Source: Burkholderiales bacterium
GTDB lineage: Bacteria > Pseudomonadota > Gammaproteobacteria > Burkholderiales > Casimicrobiaceae
Assembly (NCBI GenBank): GCA_031277445.1
Contig: JAITMH010000203.1
Location: forward strand, 1-9,265
Direction: 5' to 3'
DNA: 9,265 nucleotides
This document shows, piece by piece, positions 1-6,490 of this stretch. Each line of letters starts with the position of its first letter. Within the stretch, counting starts at the first letter, position 1. The notes below the pieces were generated by a model that was given only the letters and a program-made list of their open reading frames with translations, searched no databases and had not been told where the DNA came from. The position numbers were made by a program, and so were the translations under genes.

Positions 1-1177
1 TTTCGGCGCGTTCAAAGAAGCGCAGACCGCCGTAAACCCGATAAGACAAACCGACGGTGAAGAAAGCGTGTTCGAGAACACGCGATTGTGCATTCGAGCG
101 GTAGAGCACGGCGATGTCGGAAAGCGGAACGCCTTGCAGACTTTGTTCTTTGACGGCACTGACAACGAATTGTGCTTCTTCGTATTCGTTGTCGGCGGCG
201 AATACCGACAAGGGTTCGCCGTGCGGCGCTTCGGTCCAAAGATTTTTTCCCATCCGCGCCCGGTTGTGACAGATCAACGCATTGGCGGCGTCGAGAATAC
301 AGCCGTGTGAGCGGTAATTTTGTTCGAGTTTGACGATACGCACCGGCTGGCCAGGCTGCGCGAAATCGTGTTCGAAGCGCTGCATGTTGCCGACGTTGGC
401 GCCGCGAAAAGCGTAGATGGATTGGTCGTCGTCGCCGACCGCAAATACCGACGCACCTTCTCCGGTCAGCAGTTGCAGCCAGCGGTATTGCAATACGTTG
501 GTGTCTTGAAATTCATCGACGAACAAATGTGTGAAGCGCTGCCGGTAATGGTCACGCAACGCCGGTCGCGTCTCCAGTAATTCATAACTGCGCAACAACA
601 ATTCGCCGAAATCGACGACGCCTTCGCGTTGACATTGCGCTTCATAGAGCGCGTAATGTTCGACCATTCGGCGGGCGTGTTCATGAGCGGCTTCAACGGC
701 ATTGGGGCGCAAGCCATCTTCTTTGGCGCCCTGAATAAACCATTGCAGCGCTTTGGGCGGAAAACGTTCGCCGTCGATCTGGTGGGCGCGGTAAAGCCGC
801 TTGATCGACGCCAGTTGGTCGGCGGTGTCGATGATTTGGAACAGCGCCGGAAGATTGGCGTCACGATGGTGGGCGCGCAACATCCGATTGCACAGACCGT
901 GGAAGGTGCCGACCCACATGCCGCGAGTGTGGATCGGCGTCAATGCCGACAGCCGCGCCAACATTTCGCGCGCCGCTTTGTTGGTGAAGGTCACGGCGAG
1001 AATCGACATCGGCGACGCCTGACCCTGCGCCAGCAACCAGGCGATGCGGGAAGTTAACACTCTGGTTTTGCCGCTTCCGGCGCCGGCGAGAATCAGCGCC
1101 GAGCCTTGCGGCAGCGTGACGGCGGCACGTTGTTCGGCGTTCAGGGATTCGAGAATCGTGTTGGGCGAAGGGTTCAT
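1..1177 (-). CDS. uvrD: ATP-dependent DNA helicase II UvrD, N-terminal 392 residues (3' end outside window)
   Basis: Superfamily 1A helicase that unwinds DNA 3' to 5' in nucleotide excision and mismatch repair. The reading frame is open from the ATG at 1177 down to base 1. Visible motifs, by residue: Q motif region LNAEQRAAV (12-20), Walker A AGAGSGKT (31-38), the FTNKAA motif Ia, Walker B DEFQDTN (221-227), motif III GDDDQSIYAFRGA (248-260) and motif IV QNYRS (286-290). The MWVGTFHGL and LYRSNAQSR stretches are those of UvrD; Rep is a close relative but a poorer match. The start fits the family's short lead before the Q motif, and AGGA lies 10 bases upstream. It is divergent from argA. About 330 to 370 residues of the usual 720 to 760 are missing because of the window edge, not because the gene is broken. 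Confidence 0.97.
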   Translation of the reverse strand, partial: MNPSPNTILESLNAEQRAAVTLPQGSALILAGAGSGKTRVLTSRIAWLLAQGQASPMSILAVTFTNKAAREMLARLSALTPIHTRGMWVGTFHGLCNRMLRAHHRDANLPALFQIIDTADQLASIKRLYRAHQIDGERFPPKALQWFIQGAKEDGLRPNAVEAAHEHARRMVEHYALYEAQCQREGVVDFGELLLRSYELLETRPALRDHYRQRFTHLFVDEFQDTNVLQYRWLQLLTGEGASVFAVGDDDQSIYAFRGANVGNMQRFEHDFAQPGQPVRIVKLEQNYRSHGCILDAANALICHNRARMGKNLWTEAPHGEPLSVFAADNEYEEAQFVVSAVKEQSLQGVPLSDIAVLYRSNAQSRVLEHAFFTVGLSYRVYGGLRFFERAE

Positions 1178-1345
1178 ACCGGAATTATCCTAGAAACAGC
1201 GGTTCGGCGCATCCCGCCACCGCCCCCGAATGTTGTCAAGACGACAAAGAGACGGACAAAGTGCGCTGTTTTCGCCGGAACCTGTCACTAGAAAAGATGG
1301 CGACGCTATAATCCTTTGATAACCCTTACCGCTTGCTGGAACGCC
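1178..1345. other. Divergent intergenic region between uvrD and argA
   Basis: This 168-base gap must hold the 5' signals of both genes. On the plus strand it contains a perfect -10 box for argA (separate entry). On the minus strand AGGA at 1191-1188 serves uvrD, and a -10-like GATAAT (1189-1184) sits so close to the uvrD ATG that use of it would give an almost leaderless message; a TTGACA on that strand (1239-1234) is 44 bases from it, too far to pair. It also contains a near direct repeat AGACGACAAAG / AGACGGACAAAG (1239-1249, 1250-1261) and an inverted repeat TTGTC-5-GACAA (1233-1247). Confidence 0.6.
1282..1312 (+). promoter_or_regulatory. Likely sigma-70 promoter of argA
   Basis: A perfect TATAAT lies at 1307-1312, 33 bases upstream of the argA ATG. 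The best -35 is CTGTCA (1282-1287, 4 of 6 matches) with a long 19-base spacer, so the -35 assignment is weak. The predicted transcript would start near 1319, leaving a leader of about 27 bases. Confidence 0.6.
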
Positions 1346-2680
1346 ATGAACCCTCTCGAACTCACGTCGCCGACTGCGTTGCGCACTTTTGTGCAGGGAA
1401 TCCGTGCGGCTGCGCCGTACATTTACGCGTTTCGTGACAACACGTTCGTCATCGCGCTGGGCGGTGACGTGGTGGCTGACGAGGCTTTTCTCGGCATCGT
1501 TCACGATTTGAATTTGTTGCACAGCCTTGGCGTGCGTCTTGTCGTGGTGCATGGCATGCGTCCGCAGATCGACGCGATCTTGACGCAACAAAGCATTGAG
1601 GCGCACTTTTCCGAAGGCGTGCGCGTCACCGACGCCGATACGATGGATTGCGTGCTGGAAGCGGCGGGGCAAGTTCGCAGCCGCATTGAAGCGTTGCTAT
1701 CGCTTGGCTTGGCCAATTCGCCGATGGCCGGCGCTCGTAACCGCGTGTCGAGCGGCAATTACCTGACGGCAAAACCGATGGGCGTGATTGGCGGCGTCGA
1801 TATGCAACTGACCGGCGAAGTGCGGCGCATCGACCGCGAGGCGATTCAGCAACGGCTTGACGACGGCGATATCGTGTTAATTTCTCCGCTCGGCTATTCG
1901 CCGACCGGTGAGATTTTCAATCTGTCAACCGAAGAAGTGGCTGCCAAGGTTGCCGTGTCGCTGGAAGCCATGAAACTGATCTTTCTCTCCGAGGACGACG
2001 GTATCCGCAAAGGACGCCGATTGCTCGACAGCATTTCGATGGACGAAGCTGAAAAGTTAATGAAAGCGCCGGAAAAATTGTCGCCGCAACATCGGGTGTA
2101 TTTGCCGCAGGCCATGTATGCTTGTCGCGGCGGTGTGCCACGCGCACATTTTCTGTCGAGCCACAGAGACGGCGCTTTGCTGCTCGAACTCTTTACGCGG
2201 CAGGGCGTGGGAACGATGTTGGCGTCGCGCCCACTGGCGATTTTCAGAACGGCGACCATCGACGATATCGGAAGCATTCTGGCGCTAATCGAACCGCTCG
2301 AAGCGCAAGGCATTCTGGTGCGCCGTTCACGCGAACGCCTGGAAGCCGAGATCGAGCGCTTCATTGTTGTCGAGTACGACAACCTGATTATCGGTTGCGC
2401 GGCGCTGTCGCCGTTCCTCGACGAGAAAGTCGGCGAAATGGCGGCGCTGGCTGTGCATCCCGAATTTCAGCGCGAAGGTTATGGCGAAACCTTGCTGCGG
2501 CATATCGAAGGCTGGGCGCGCAAACTCGGATTGAAAGAACTGTTCATTCTGACAACGCGCACCGCGCACTGGTTCGTCGAACGCGGTTTTCGGTCTGCGC
2601 CGATTTCGCGTCTGCCGAAACAAAAGCAAGCGTTGTACAACTATCAGCGCAAATCATTGGTGTATTGGAAAGATTTGTGA
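1346..2680 (+). CDS. argA: Amino-acid N-acetyltransferase (N-acetylglutamate synthase) ArgA
   Basis: Transfers acetyl from acetyl-CoA to L-glutamate, the first and usually arginine-inhibited step of arginine synthesis in the cytoplasm. The 444 residues match the classical two-domain ArgA (443 in E. coli). The N-terminal amino-acid-kinase-like domain (about 20-290) has VIALGGD (35-41) and VVHGMRPQID, and in this family it binds the arginine effector. The C-terminal GNAT domain (about 295-440) has the acetyl-CoA loop QREGYG (375-380) and the closing RTAHWFVERGF segment. I chose ATG 1346 over an in-frame TTG at 1316 because MNP... gives the family start and because 1316 lies almost at the predicted transcription start. 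The Shine-Dalgarno is weak (CTGGA). There is no visible ArgR box that I would defend. The stop is TGA. Confidence 0.97.
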   Translation: MNPLELTSPTALRTFVQGIRAAAPYIYAFRDNTFVIALGGDVVADEAFLGIVHDLNLLHSLGVRLVVVHGMRPQIDAILTQQSIEAHFSEGVRVTDADTMDCVLEAAGQVRSRIEALLSLGLANSPMAGARNRVSSGNYLTAKPMGVIGGVDMQLTGEVRRIDREAIQQRLDDGDIVLISPLGYSPTGEIFNLSTEEVAAKVAVSLEAMKLIFLSEDDGIRKGRRLLDSISMDEAEKLMKAPEKLSPQHRVYLPQAMYACRGGVPRAHFLSSHRDGALLLELFTRQGVGTMLASRPLAIFRTATIDDIGSILALIEPLEAQGILVRRSRERLEAEIERFIVVEYDNLIIGCAALSPFLDEKVGEMAALAVHPEFQREGYGETLLRHIEGWARKLGLKELFILTTRTAHWFVERGFRSAPISRLPKQKQALYNYQRKSLVYWKDL

Positions 2681-2710
2681 GTAACAACGATTCACGCGGC
2701 GACGCGGCGT

Positions 2711-2756
2711 TAAAGCCCCTTTAGAAAGGGGGTGTCGGCGAAGCCGACGGGGGTTT
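2711..2756. repeat. Composite three-arm palindrome downstream of argA
   Basis: CCCCTTT (2716-2722) can pair with AAAGGGG (2725-2731). It is followed by a tight hairpin GTCGGC-GAA-GCCGAC (2734-2748) and then by GGGGGTTT (2749-2756), which can pair with AAAGCCCC (2712-2719) at the outer edge with one mismatch. The left C-rich arm can thus pair with either of two G-rich arms. The plan is the same as at 7453-7498 although the sequence differs. It could act as a transcription terminator for argA, but the trailing T run is only TTTGTTT, so this is a repeat first and a possible terminator second. Confidence 0.7.
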
Positions 2757-2760
2757 GTTT

Positions 2761-2786
2761 CCTCTCCCCCGCTTGCGAGAGAGAGG
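2761..2786. repeat. Imperfect palindrome, decayed relative of the CCCTCTCC/GGAGAGGG family
   Basis: CCTCTC (2761-2766) pairs with GAGAGG (2781-2786) around a CCCCCGCTTGCG-like centre. It resembles the better preserved copies at 5720-5742 and 7453-7475, with mismatches in the inner stem. It lies in the yggX leader, 36 bases before the Shine-Dalgarno. Confidence 0.5.
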
Positions 2787-2834
2787 CAAAAACTTTCAGG
2801 AATGGCAATAAGTTTTATCGAGAAGGAGTAAAGT

Positions 2835-3107
2835 ATGGCGCGTTTGGTGCATTGTGTGAAACTGGATCGGGAGGCCGAAGGGCTGGATTTTCCGCCGTAC
2901 CCGGGAGCGTTGGGGCTGCGGGTTTTTGAAAATGTCTCCAAGGAGGCTTGGCAACAGTGGGTGCGCCAGCAAACCATGCTGGTCAACGAACACCGGCTGA
3001 ATATGGCCGATCCCGAAGCGCGGCGCTGGCTGGCGCAACAAACCGAAGCGTATTTTTTCGGCGAAGGCGCGGAAAAACCGGCGGGGTACGTACCGCCGAG
3101 CGCGTAA
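2835..3107 (+). CDS. yggX: Fe(2+)-trafficking / oxidative damage protection protein YggX
   Basis: A small cytoplasmic protein of the YggX family, linked to iron handling and protection of Fe-S enzymes from oxidative damage; the biochemical mechanism is not firmly settled. It has 90 residues against 91 in E. coli and aligns end to end: Cys7 in the N-terminal ARLVHC segment, [40 protein letters not shown] and the C-terminal GYVPP. A strong AAGGAG (2823-2828) sits six bases before the ATG, which fixes the start. It follows argA on the same strand after 154 bases of mostly repeat sequence, so it may have its own promoter. The stop is TAA. Confidence 0.96.
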   Translation: MARLVHCVKLDREAEGLDFPPYPGALGLRVFENVSKEAWQQWVRQQTMLVNEHRLNMADPEARRWLAQQTEAYFFGEGAEKPAGYVPPSA

Positions 3108-3140
3108 CAAGCGTTATAGGAACCCCATCCCCACCCCAAG

Positions 3141-3161
3141 CCCTCCCCTTGAAAGGGAGGG
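3141..3161. repeat. Hairpin repeat CCCTCCC/GGGAGGG downstream of yggX
   Basis: A 7-base-pair stem (3141-3147 with 3155-3161) around a CTTGAAA loop, 34 bases after the yggX stop. There is no T tract, so I call it an interspersed palindrome; it may still end or stabilise the yggX transcript. Confidence 0.6.
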
Positions 3162-3191
3162 TGCTTCCGCGCCTCCGCGTGAGGCCAGCCC

Positions 3192-3218
3192 GTCGCGGTT
3201 CGTTGCGCTCACCACGAC
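3192..3218. repeat. REP-like imperfect hairpin upstream of ftsK
   Basis: GTCGCGGT (3192-3199) pairs with ACCACGAC (3211-3218) with one C/A mismatch, around TCGTTGCGCTC, followed by CTACGAAC. From general knowledge this looks like a variant of the widespread proteobacterial intergenic repeat with GGTTCG...GCGCTCACC in the loop. It sits directly before the heptamer array. Confidence 0.5.
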
Positions 3219-3225
3219 CTACGAA

Positions 3226-3260
3226 CTGACCCCTGATCCCTGACCCCCGATCCCTGATCA
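3226..3260. repeat. Tandem heptamer array (CTGAYCC)5, copy 1
   Basis: Five contiguous 7-base units: CTGACCC, CTGATCC, CTGACCC, CCGATCC, CTGATCA. The period is exact and only the fifth and last positions of the unit vary freely. It lies 35 bases before the ftsK ATG and provides the -35-like sequence of the candidate ftsK promoter. Confidence 0.85.
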
Positions 3261-3269
3261 CGGTACAAT
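3240..3269 (+). promoter_or_regulatory. Candidate ftsK promoter partly made of the heptamer array
   Basis: TACAAT (3264-3269, 5 of 6 matches to the -10 consensus) lies 25 bases before the ftsK ATG. With an 18-base spacer the -35 would be CTGACC (3240-3245, 4 of 6), which is the start of the third heptamer unit. This is inference from spacing and matches only. Confidence 0.4.
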
Positions 3270-3294
3270 AACGCCATCTTGTTTGGATGCTTCG

Positions 3295-5607
3295 ATGTTT
3301 TTCAAAAAAAATGCCGACGCCTCGCGTCAATCTCGGAAAGCCCCTTCCCGTCCGGTGCGCTTCGGCCAGACTTCGCCGCGTGTCGCCCGCCTGATCGGTG
3401 AGACCTGGTGGCTTCTCCTGCTTGCCGCGGTTTCGTACGGCGCGCTGATTTTCGCTACTTATCACCGCTCCGATCCCGGCTGGTCGTTTTCCGGCACCGG
3501 CGACGCGGTTCGCAACAAGGGCGGCGTGGTCGGCGCCTGGCTCGCCGATTTGTGTTTTTATTTGCTGGGCAGCGCCGCCTGGTGGATGATTGTCGCCGGG
3601 GTGATCGCGCTGGTCGTGATGTTCTGGCGGTTGCGCACGCGGGACGCCGTTCCGGAGTATTCGTTCGGGATCGCGCTGTTCGGCTTCGCGCTCCTGATCA
3701 TATCGAGCGCCGCGCTTGAGGCGACCCACCCCTGGCTGGCGTTGATGAGCGATTTGCGCACGCCCGGCGGTGTGATCGGCGAAATCGCCGGTTTTCAGTT
3801 GCAAGTTTTGCTGGGCGTCACCGGCGCACGGTTTTTGCTGGTGACTTTGTGGGCAATCGGGTTGTCGTTGTTCTCCGGCATTTCATGGATCGCTGTGGCG
3901 GAAAAAACAGGCTGGATGCTGGAGCGGTCGTTTCACAGGTTGTACAAAGCTTTTGAGGCGCGGCGGGATCGCAAAATTGGCCGTCAGGTGATGGCGGAAC
4001 GCGAACATGTTGTCGAGCAGGTTCGCGGCGAAGACGAGTTGCGTGAGCCGGTACTGGTGGTGCCGCCGATCACGGCCATTCCGCAATCGCTGCGTATTGA
4101 AAAAGAGAAGCAGCGCCAGTTGTTCGAGCATTTGCCGGCGACGCCGTTGCCGCCGTTGTCGTTGCTTGATGCAGCGGTTCATAAAACCGAAGCGGTCAGC
4201 GCGGAGACGCTTGAATTTACGTCGCGTCTGATCGAGCGCAAGCTTGCCGATTTCGGCATTTCGGCGAAGGTCCTCGCCGCTTATCCGGGGCCTATCATCA
4301 CCCGCTATGAAATCGAGCCGGCCATCGGCGTCAAGGGCAGTCAAATCGTCAACCTTGTCAAAGACCTGGCGCGAGCGTTGTCGGTCGTGTCGATTCGCGT
4401 CGTCGAAACCATTCCCGGCAAGTCGTGTATGGCGCTTGAGCTGCCGAATCCGAAGCGCCAGATCGTGCGCCTGATTGAGGTGTTTTCGTCGAAAAGTTAT
4501 AACGAGGCCGCCAGCCGCTTGACGCTTGGACTTGGCAAGGACATTTCAGGCAATCCCGTCGTCGCCGATCTCGCCAAGATGCCGCATGTACTGGTGGCCG
4601 GTACAACCGGCTCCGGAAAGTCGGTTGCGCTTAACGCGATGATTTTGTCGCTGCTGTACAAAACCGAGCCGCGACAGGTGCGTTTGCTGCTGATTGATCC
4701 CAAGATGCTGGAGTTGTCGATTTACGAAGGTGTTCCGCATCTGTTGGCGCCGGTCGTGACCGACATGCGTCTGGCGCCGACCGCGCTTAACTGGTGCGTC
4801 GGCGAAATGGAGCGGCGCTACAAATTGATGTCGTATCTGGTCGTGCGCAATCTCGCCGGTTACAACGCCAAAGTGATCGAAGCGAAGAAAAGCGGTGCGC
4901 CGCTCACCAATCCCTTATCGCTAACACCGGACAATCCCGAACCGCTCGAAGAAATGCCGCAAATTGTCGTCGTCGTCGATGAGCTTGCCGATCTGATGAT
5001 GGTGACCGGCAAGAAGATCGAAGAACTGATCGCCCGCATCGCTCAGAAAGCACGCGCCGCCGGTATTCATCTGATACTGGCGACGCAACGGCCAAGCGTT
5101 GACGTGATCACCGGTTTGATTAAAGCCAACATTCCGACGCGCATCGCGTTTCAGGTCGCCAGCAAAGTTGATTCGCGCACGATTCTCGACCAGATGGGCG
5201 CAGAAGCGTTGCTCGGTCAGGGCGACATGCTGTTCCTGCCGCCCGGTTCCGGTTATCCGCAGCGCGTTCACGGCGCTTTCGTTTCCGACGAAGAAGTGCA
5301 TCATGTCGTCGAATACCTCAAGCGTCAGGGAAAGCCCAATTACATCGAAAGCGTTTTGCTTGAACCCGATCCTGATGCGAGTGAGAACGGCAACGGCTCC
5401 GACGCCGAAAACGATCCGATGTACGATCAAGCCGTGGCGCTGGTGTTGAAAACGCGGCGACCATCCATCTCGTGGGTTCAACGCAACCTCGGCATCGGCT
5501 ACAATCGGGCCGCACGATTGATCGACCAGATGGAACGCGCCGGTCTGGTTTCCGCGATGCAAAGCAACGGAAACCGCGAAGTGTTGGCGCCGGATGAAGA
5601 GCGTTGA
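3295..5607 (+). CDS. ftsK: DNA translocase FtsK (SpoIIIE-type, short linker)
   Basis: Septum-located hexameric ATPase that pumps chromosome ends and activates XerCD at dif during division. It has 770 residues. The N-terminus carries four hydrophobic helices (about 38-57, 86-111, 123-142, 163-200), then a short charged linker instead of the several hundred residues of E. coli FtsK (1329). The motor has Walker A GTTGSGKS (436-443), [17 protein letters not shown] and Walker B VVVVDE with D562-E563, followed by ATQRPS. The C-terminal winged-helix gamma domain (about 707-766, [20 protein letters not shown]) is the part that reads KOPS orienting sequences in the family. I chose ATG 3295 over TTG 3283; TTTGGA lies upstream as a poor Shine-Dalgarno. 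ftsK followed by lolA is a conserved pairing in proteobacteria. The stop is TGA. Confidence 0.97.
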   Translation: MFFKKNADASRQSRKAPSRPVRFGQTSPRVARLIGETWWLLLLAAVSYGALIFATYHRSDPGWSFSGTGDAVRNKGGVVGAWLADLCFYLLGSAAWWMIVAGVIALVVMFWRLRTRDAVPEYSFGIALFGFALLIISSAALEATHPWLALMSDLRTPGGVIGEIAGFQLQVLLGVTGARFLLVTLWAIGLSLFSGISWIAVAEKTGWMLERSFHRLYKAFEARRDRKIGRQVMAEREHVVEQVRGEDELREPVLVVPPITAIPQSLRIEKEKQRQLFEHLPATPLPPLSLLDAAVHKTEAVSAETLEFTSRLIERKLADFGISAKVLAAYPGPIITRYEIEPAIGVKGSQIVNLVKDLARALSVVSIRVVETIPGKSCMALELPNPKRQIVRLIEVFSSKSYNEAASRLTLGLGKDISGNPVVADLAKMPHVLVAGTTGSGKSVALNAMILSLLYKTEPRQVRLLLIDPKMLELSIYEGVPHLLAPVVTDMRLAPTALNWCVGEMERRYKLMSYLVVRNLAGYNAKVIEAKKSGAPLTNPLSLTPDNPEPLEEMPQIVVVVDELADLMMVTGKKIEELIARIAQKARAAGIHLILATQRPSVDVITGLIKANIPTRIAFQVASKVDSRTILDQMGAEALLGQGDMLFLPPGSGYPQRVHGAFVSDEEVHHVVEYLKRQGKPNYIESVLLEPDPDASENGNGSDAENDPMYDQAVALVLKTRRPSISWVQRNLGIGYNRAARLIDQMERAGLVSAMQSNGNREVLAPDEER

Positions 5608-5719
5608 TTTTGTTTTTTTACCGCAAAGAAAGTTAAGAGCCAGGAAGAATCGAATGATGTTTAGAAGCACAAGTACGGCGGTGAGGCTCACGCGAGGGCG
5701 CGAAGACGCGAAGGAAAAA

Positions 5720-5742
5720 CCCTCTCCTTTCGCGGGAGAGGG
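5720..5742. repeat. Nested palindrome CCCTCTCC/GGAGAGGG
   Basis: An 8-base-pair stem (5720-5727 with 5735-5742) around TTTCGCG, inside element 1. It is followed by GGGCTTTTC, so read on the plus strand it could also be a weak terminator after ftsK. It is the same family as 7453-7475. Confidence 0.65.
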
Positions 5743-5756
5743 GGCTTTTCATGCAA

Positions 5757-5777
5757 GGGCGGGTTTGAAACCCGCCC
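5757..5777. repeat. Nested 21-base near-perfect palindrome centred on 5767
   Basis: GGGCGGGTT (5757-5765) pairs with AACCCGCCC (5769-5777) around TGA, extended outward by GCA.../...TGC with a small offset. It is distinct in sequence from the neighbouring GAGAGG palindrome and lies in the centre of element 1. Confidence 0.7.
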
Positions 5778-5836
5778 CTGCGAAATCGCCCTTCTTCGCG
5801 CCTTCGCGTCTTCGCGTGAGACATTCTTTGCGCTCT

Positions 5837-6472
5837 ATGCGTTCTTTGCGGTTAAAACGTTTTTTCTGCGGCGTATTGGCAATGTTGCTTACCGCGCCTG
5901 TTTTCGCCGCCGGTGCGCTCGACGATCTTCGCGCTTTCGTGCGCGACACCAAGACCGTGCGCGCCGAATTCACTCAAGTCACCGTCGGCAAAAACGCCCA
6001 GCAAGCGCAAAACGTTCAGGGCACGCTACTGCTGTCGCGCCCGGGAAAATTTCGCTGGAGCACCGAAAAGCCTTACGCGCAATTGGTCGTCAGCGACGGC
6101 GCACGAGTCTGGTTCTTCGATCCCGATCTTGAACAAGTCATCGTGCGCACCCACGCTCAGGCGCTGGGCGGCACACCGGCGGCGTTGCTGGCAGGCGACC
6201 GAGATGTTGAACGCGCTTTTGAATTGACTGCACTTCCCGACGATCAGGGACTGCGATGGTTGCAGGCGAGGCCGCGTGATAAAGAAGCGGGATTTTCCGA
6301 CATCAAACTGGGGTTCTCGCAGGGAAAACTTGCCGCGCTGGAACTCCACGACACCTTCGGTCAGAAAATCCTGACCCGTTTCCGTTATGTTGAGTACAAC
6401 CCCGAACTCAATCCCGACTTGTTTACGTTCACACCGCCCGCCGGTGCCGACATCATCGGCGAAAAAAATTGA
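5837..6472 (+). CDS. lolA: Outer-membrane lipoprotein carrier protein LolA
   Basis: Periplasmic chaperone that takes lipoproteins from the LolCDE complex and hands them to the outer membrane. From ATG 5837 it has 211 residues. The signal peptide has n-region MRSLRLKR, h-region FFCGVLAMLLTAPV and likely cleavage after V22-F23-A24. The mature part shows AEFTQ, LLLSRPGKFRW (RPGKFRW at 68-74), the LVVSDGARVWFFDPDLEQV strand and C-terminal FTFTPP (196-201), all typical. The first seven codons lie inside repeat element 1 and no Shine-Dalgarno precedes the ATG; TTG 5828 is an in-frame alternative. The frame stays open back to an ATG at 5594 that overlaps the ftsK end, but that start would bury the signal peptide at residue 82, so I reject it. 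A co-directional exported-protein gene follows after 18 bases. Confidence 0.93.
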   Translation: MRSLRLKRFFCGVLAMLLTAPVFAAGALDDLRAFVRDTKTVRAEFTQVTVGKNAQQAQNVQGTLLLSRPGKFRWSTEKPYAQLVVSDGARVWFFDPDLEQVIVRTHAQALGGTPAALLAGDRDVERAFELTALPDDQGLRWLQARPRDKEAGFSDIKLGFSQGKLAALELHDTFGQKILTRFRYVEYNPELNPDLFTFTPPAGADIIGEKN

Positions 6473-6490
6473 CCTTAACCTTCTTTCGAT

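Larger units (their letters stand above)
5616..5857. repeat. MITE-like element 1 with nested inverted repeats, between ftsK and lolA
   Basis: The ends are inverted: TTTTACCGCAAAGAA (5616-5630) against the complement of TTCTTTGCGGTTAAAA (5842-5857), one base indel. A second pair of inner arms, 5687-5714 and 5791-5820, is about 30 bases long, matches at roughly nine positions in ten, and is built of ACGCGAAG-like 8-base units. Two further palindromes sit in the middle. The right end shares a 21-base identity (5837-5857) with the complement of 7388-7408 in element 2. It has no coding capacity for a transposase, so any mobility would need help from elsewhere. It starts 9 bases after the ftsK stop and runs into the apparent lolA start. 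Confidence 0.75.

Noticed and set aside
12..864. Plus- and minus-strand open frames overlapping the left end (for example 466-864 minus, 629-1057 plus)
   Set aside because: They are shadows of uvrD, whose minus-strand frame is open over the whole stretch and shows all helicase motifs in order.
1233..1238. TTGTCA as a -35 box on the plus strand
   Set aside because: No acceptable -10 occurs at 16 to 19 bases; the argA TATAAT is about 68 bases away.
3226..3260. CRISPR or iteron-type origin
   Set aside because: Units are contiguous 7-mers without spacers, and there is no replication initiator gene, DnaA box cluster or cas gene nearby.
2983..3804. Minus-strand open frame of 273 codons over yggX, the repeat gap and the ftsK start
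   Set aside because: It crosses two confident genes on the other strand and a repeat mosaic, and its sequence is low in hydrophobic residues with no recognisable domain.
5608..5620. T-rich stretch after the ftsK stop as a rho-independent terminator
   Set aside because: No stable hairpin precedes the T run; the run is instead the outer edge of element 1.
4921..5691. Minus-strand open frame of 256 codons opposite the ftsK motor domain
   Set aside because: It lies antisense to the most conserved part of FtsK; no independent coding signal is visible.
5720..5742. KOPS-type FtsK orienting sequences in the GGGAGAGGG palindromes
   Set aside because: The KOPS consensus is GGGNAGGG; these palindromes have GGGAGAGGG, one base too long, and are symmetrical so carry no polarity.
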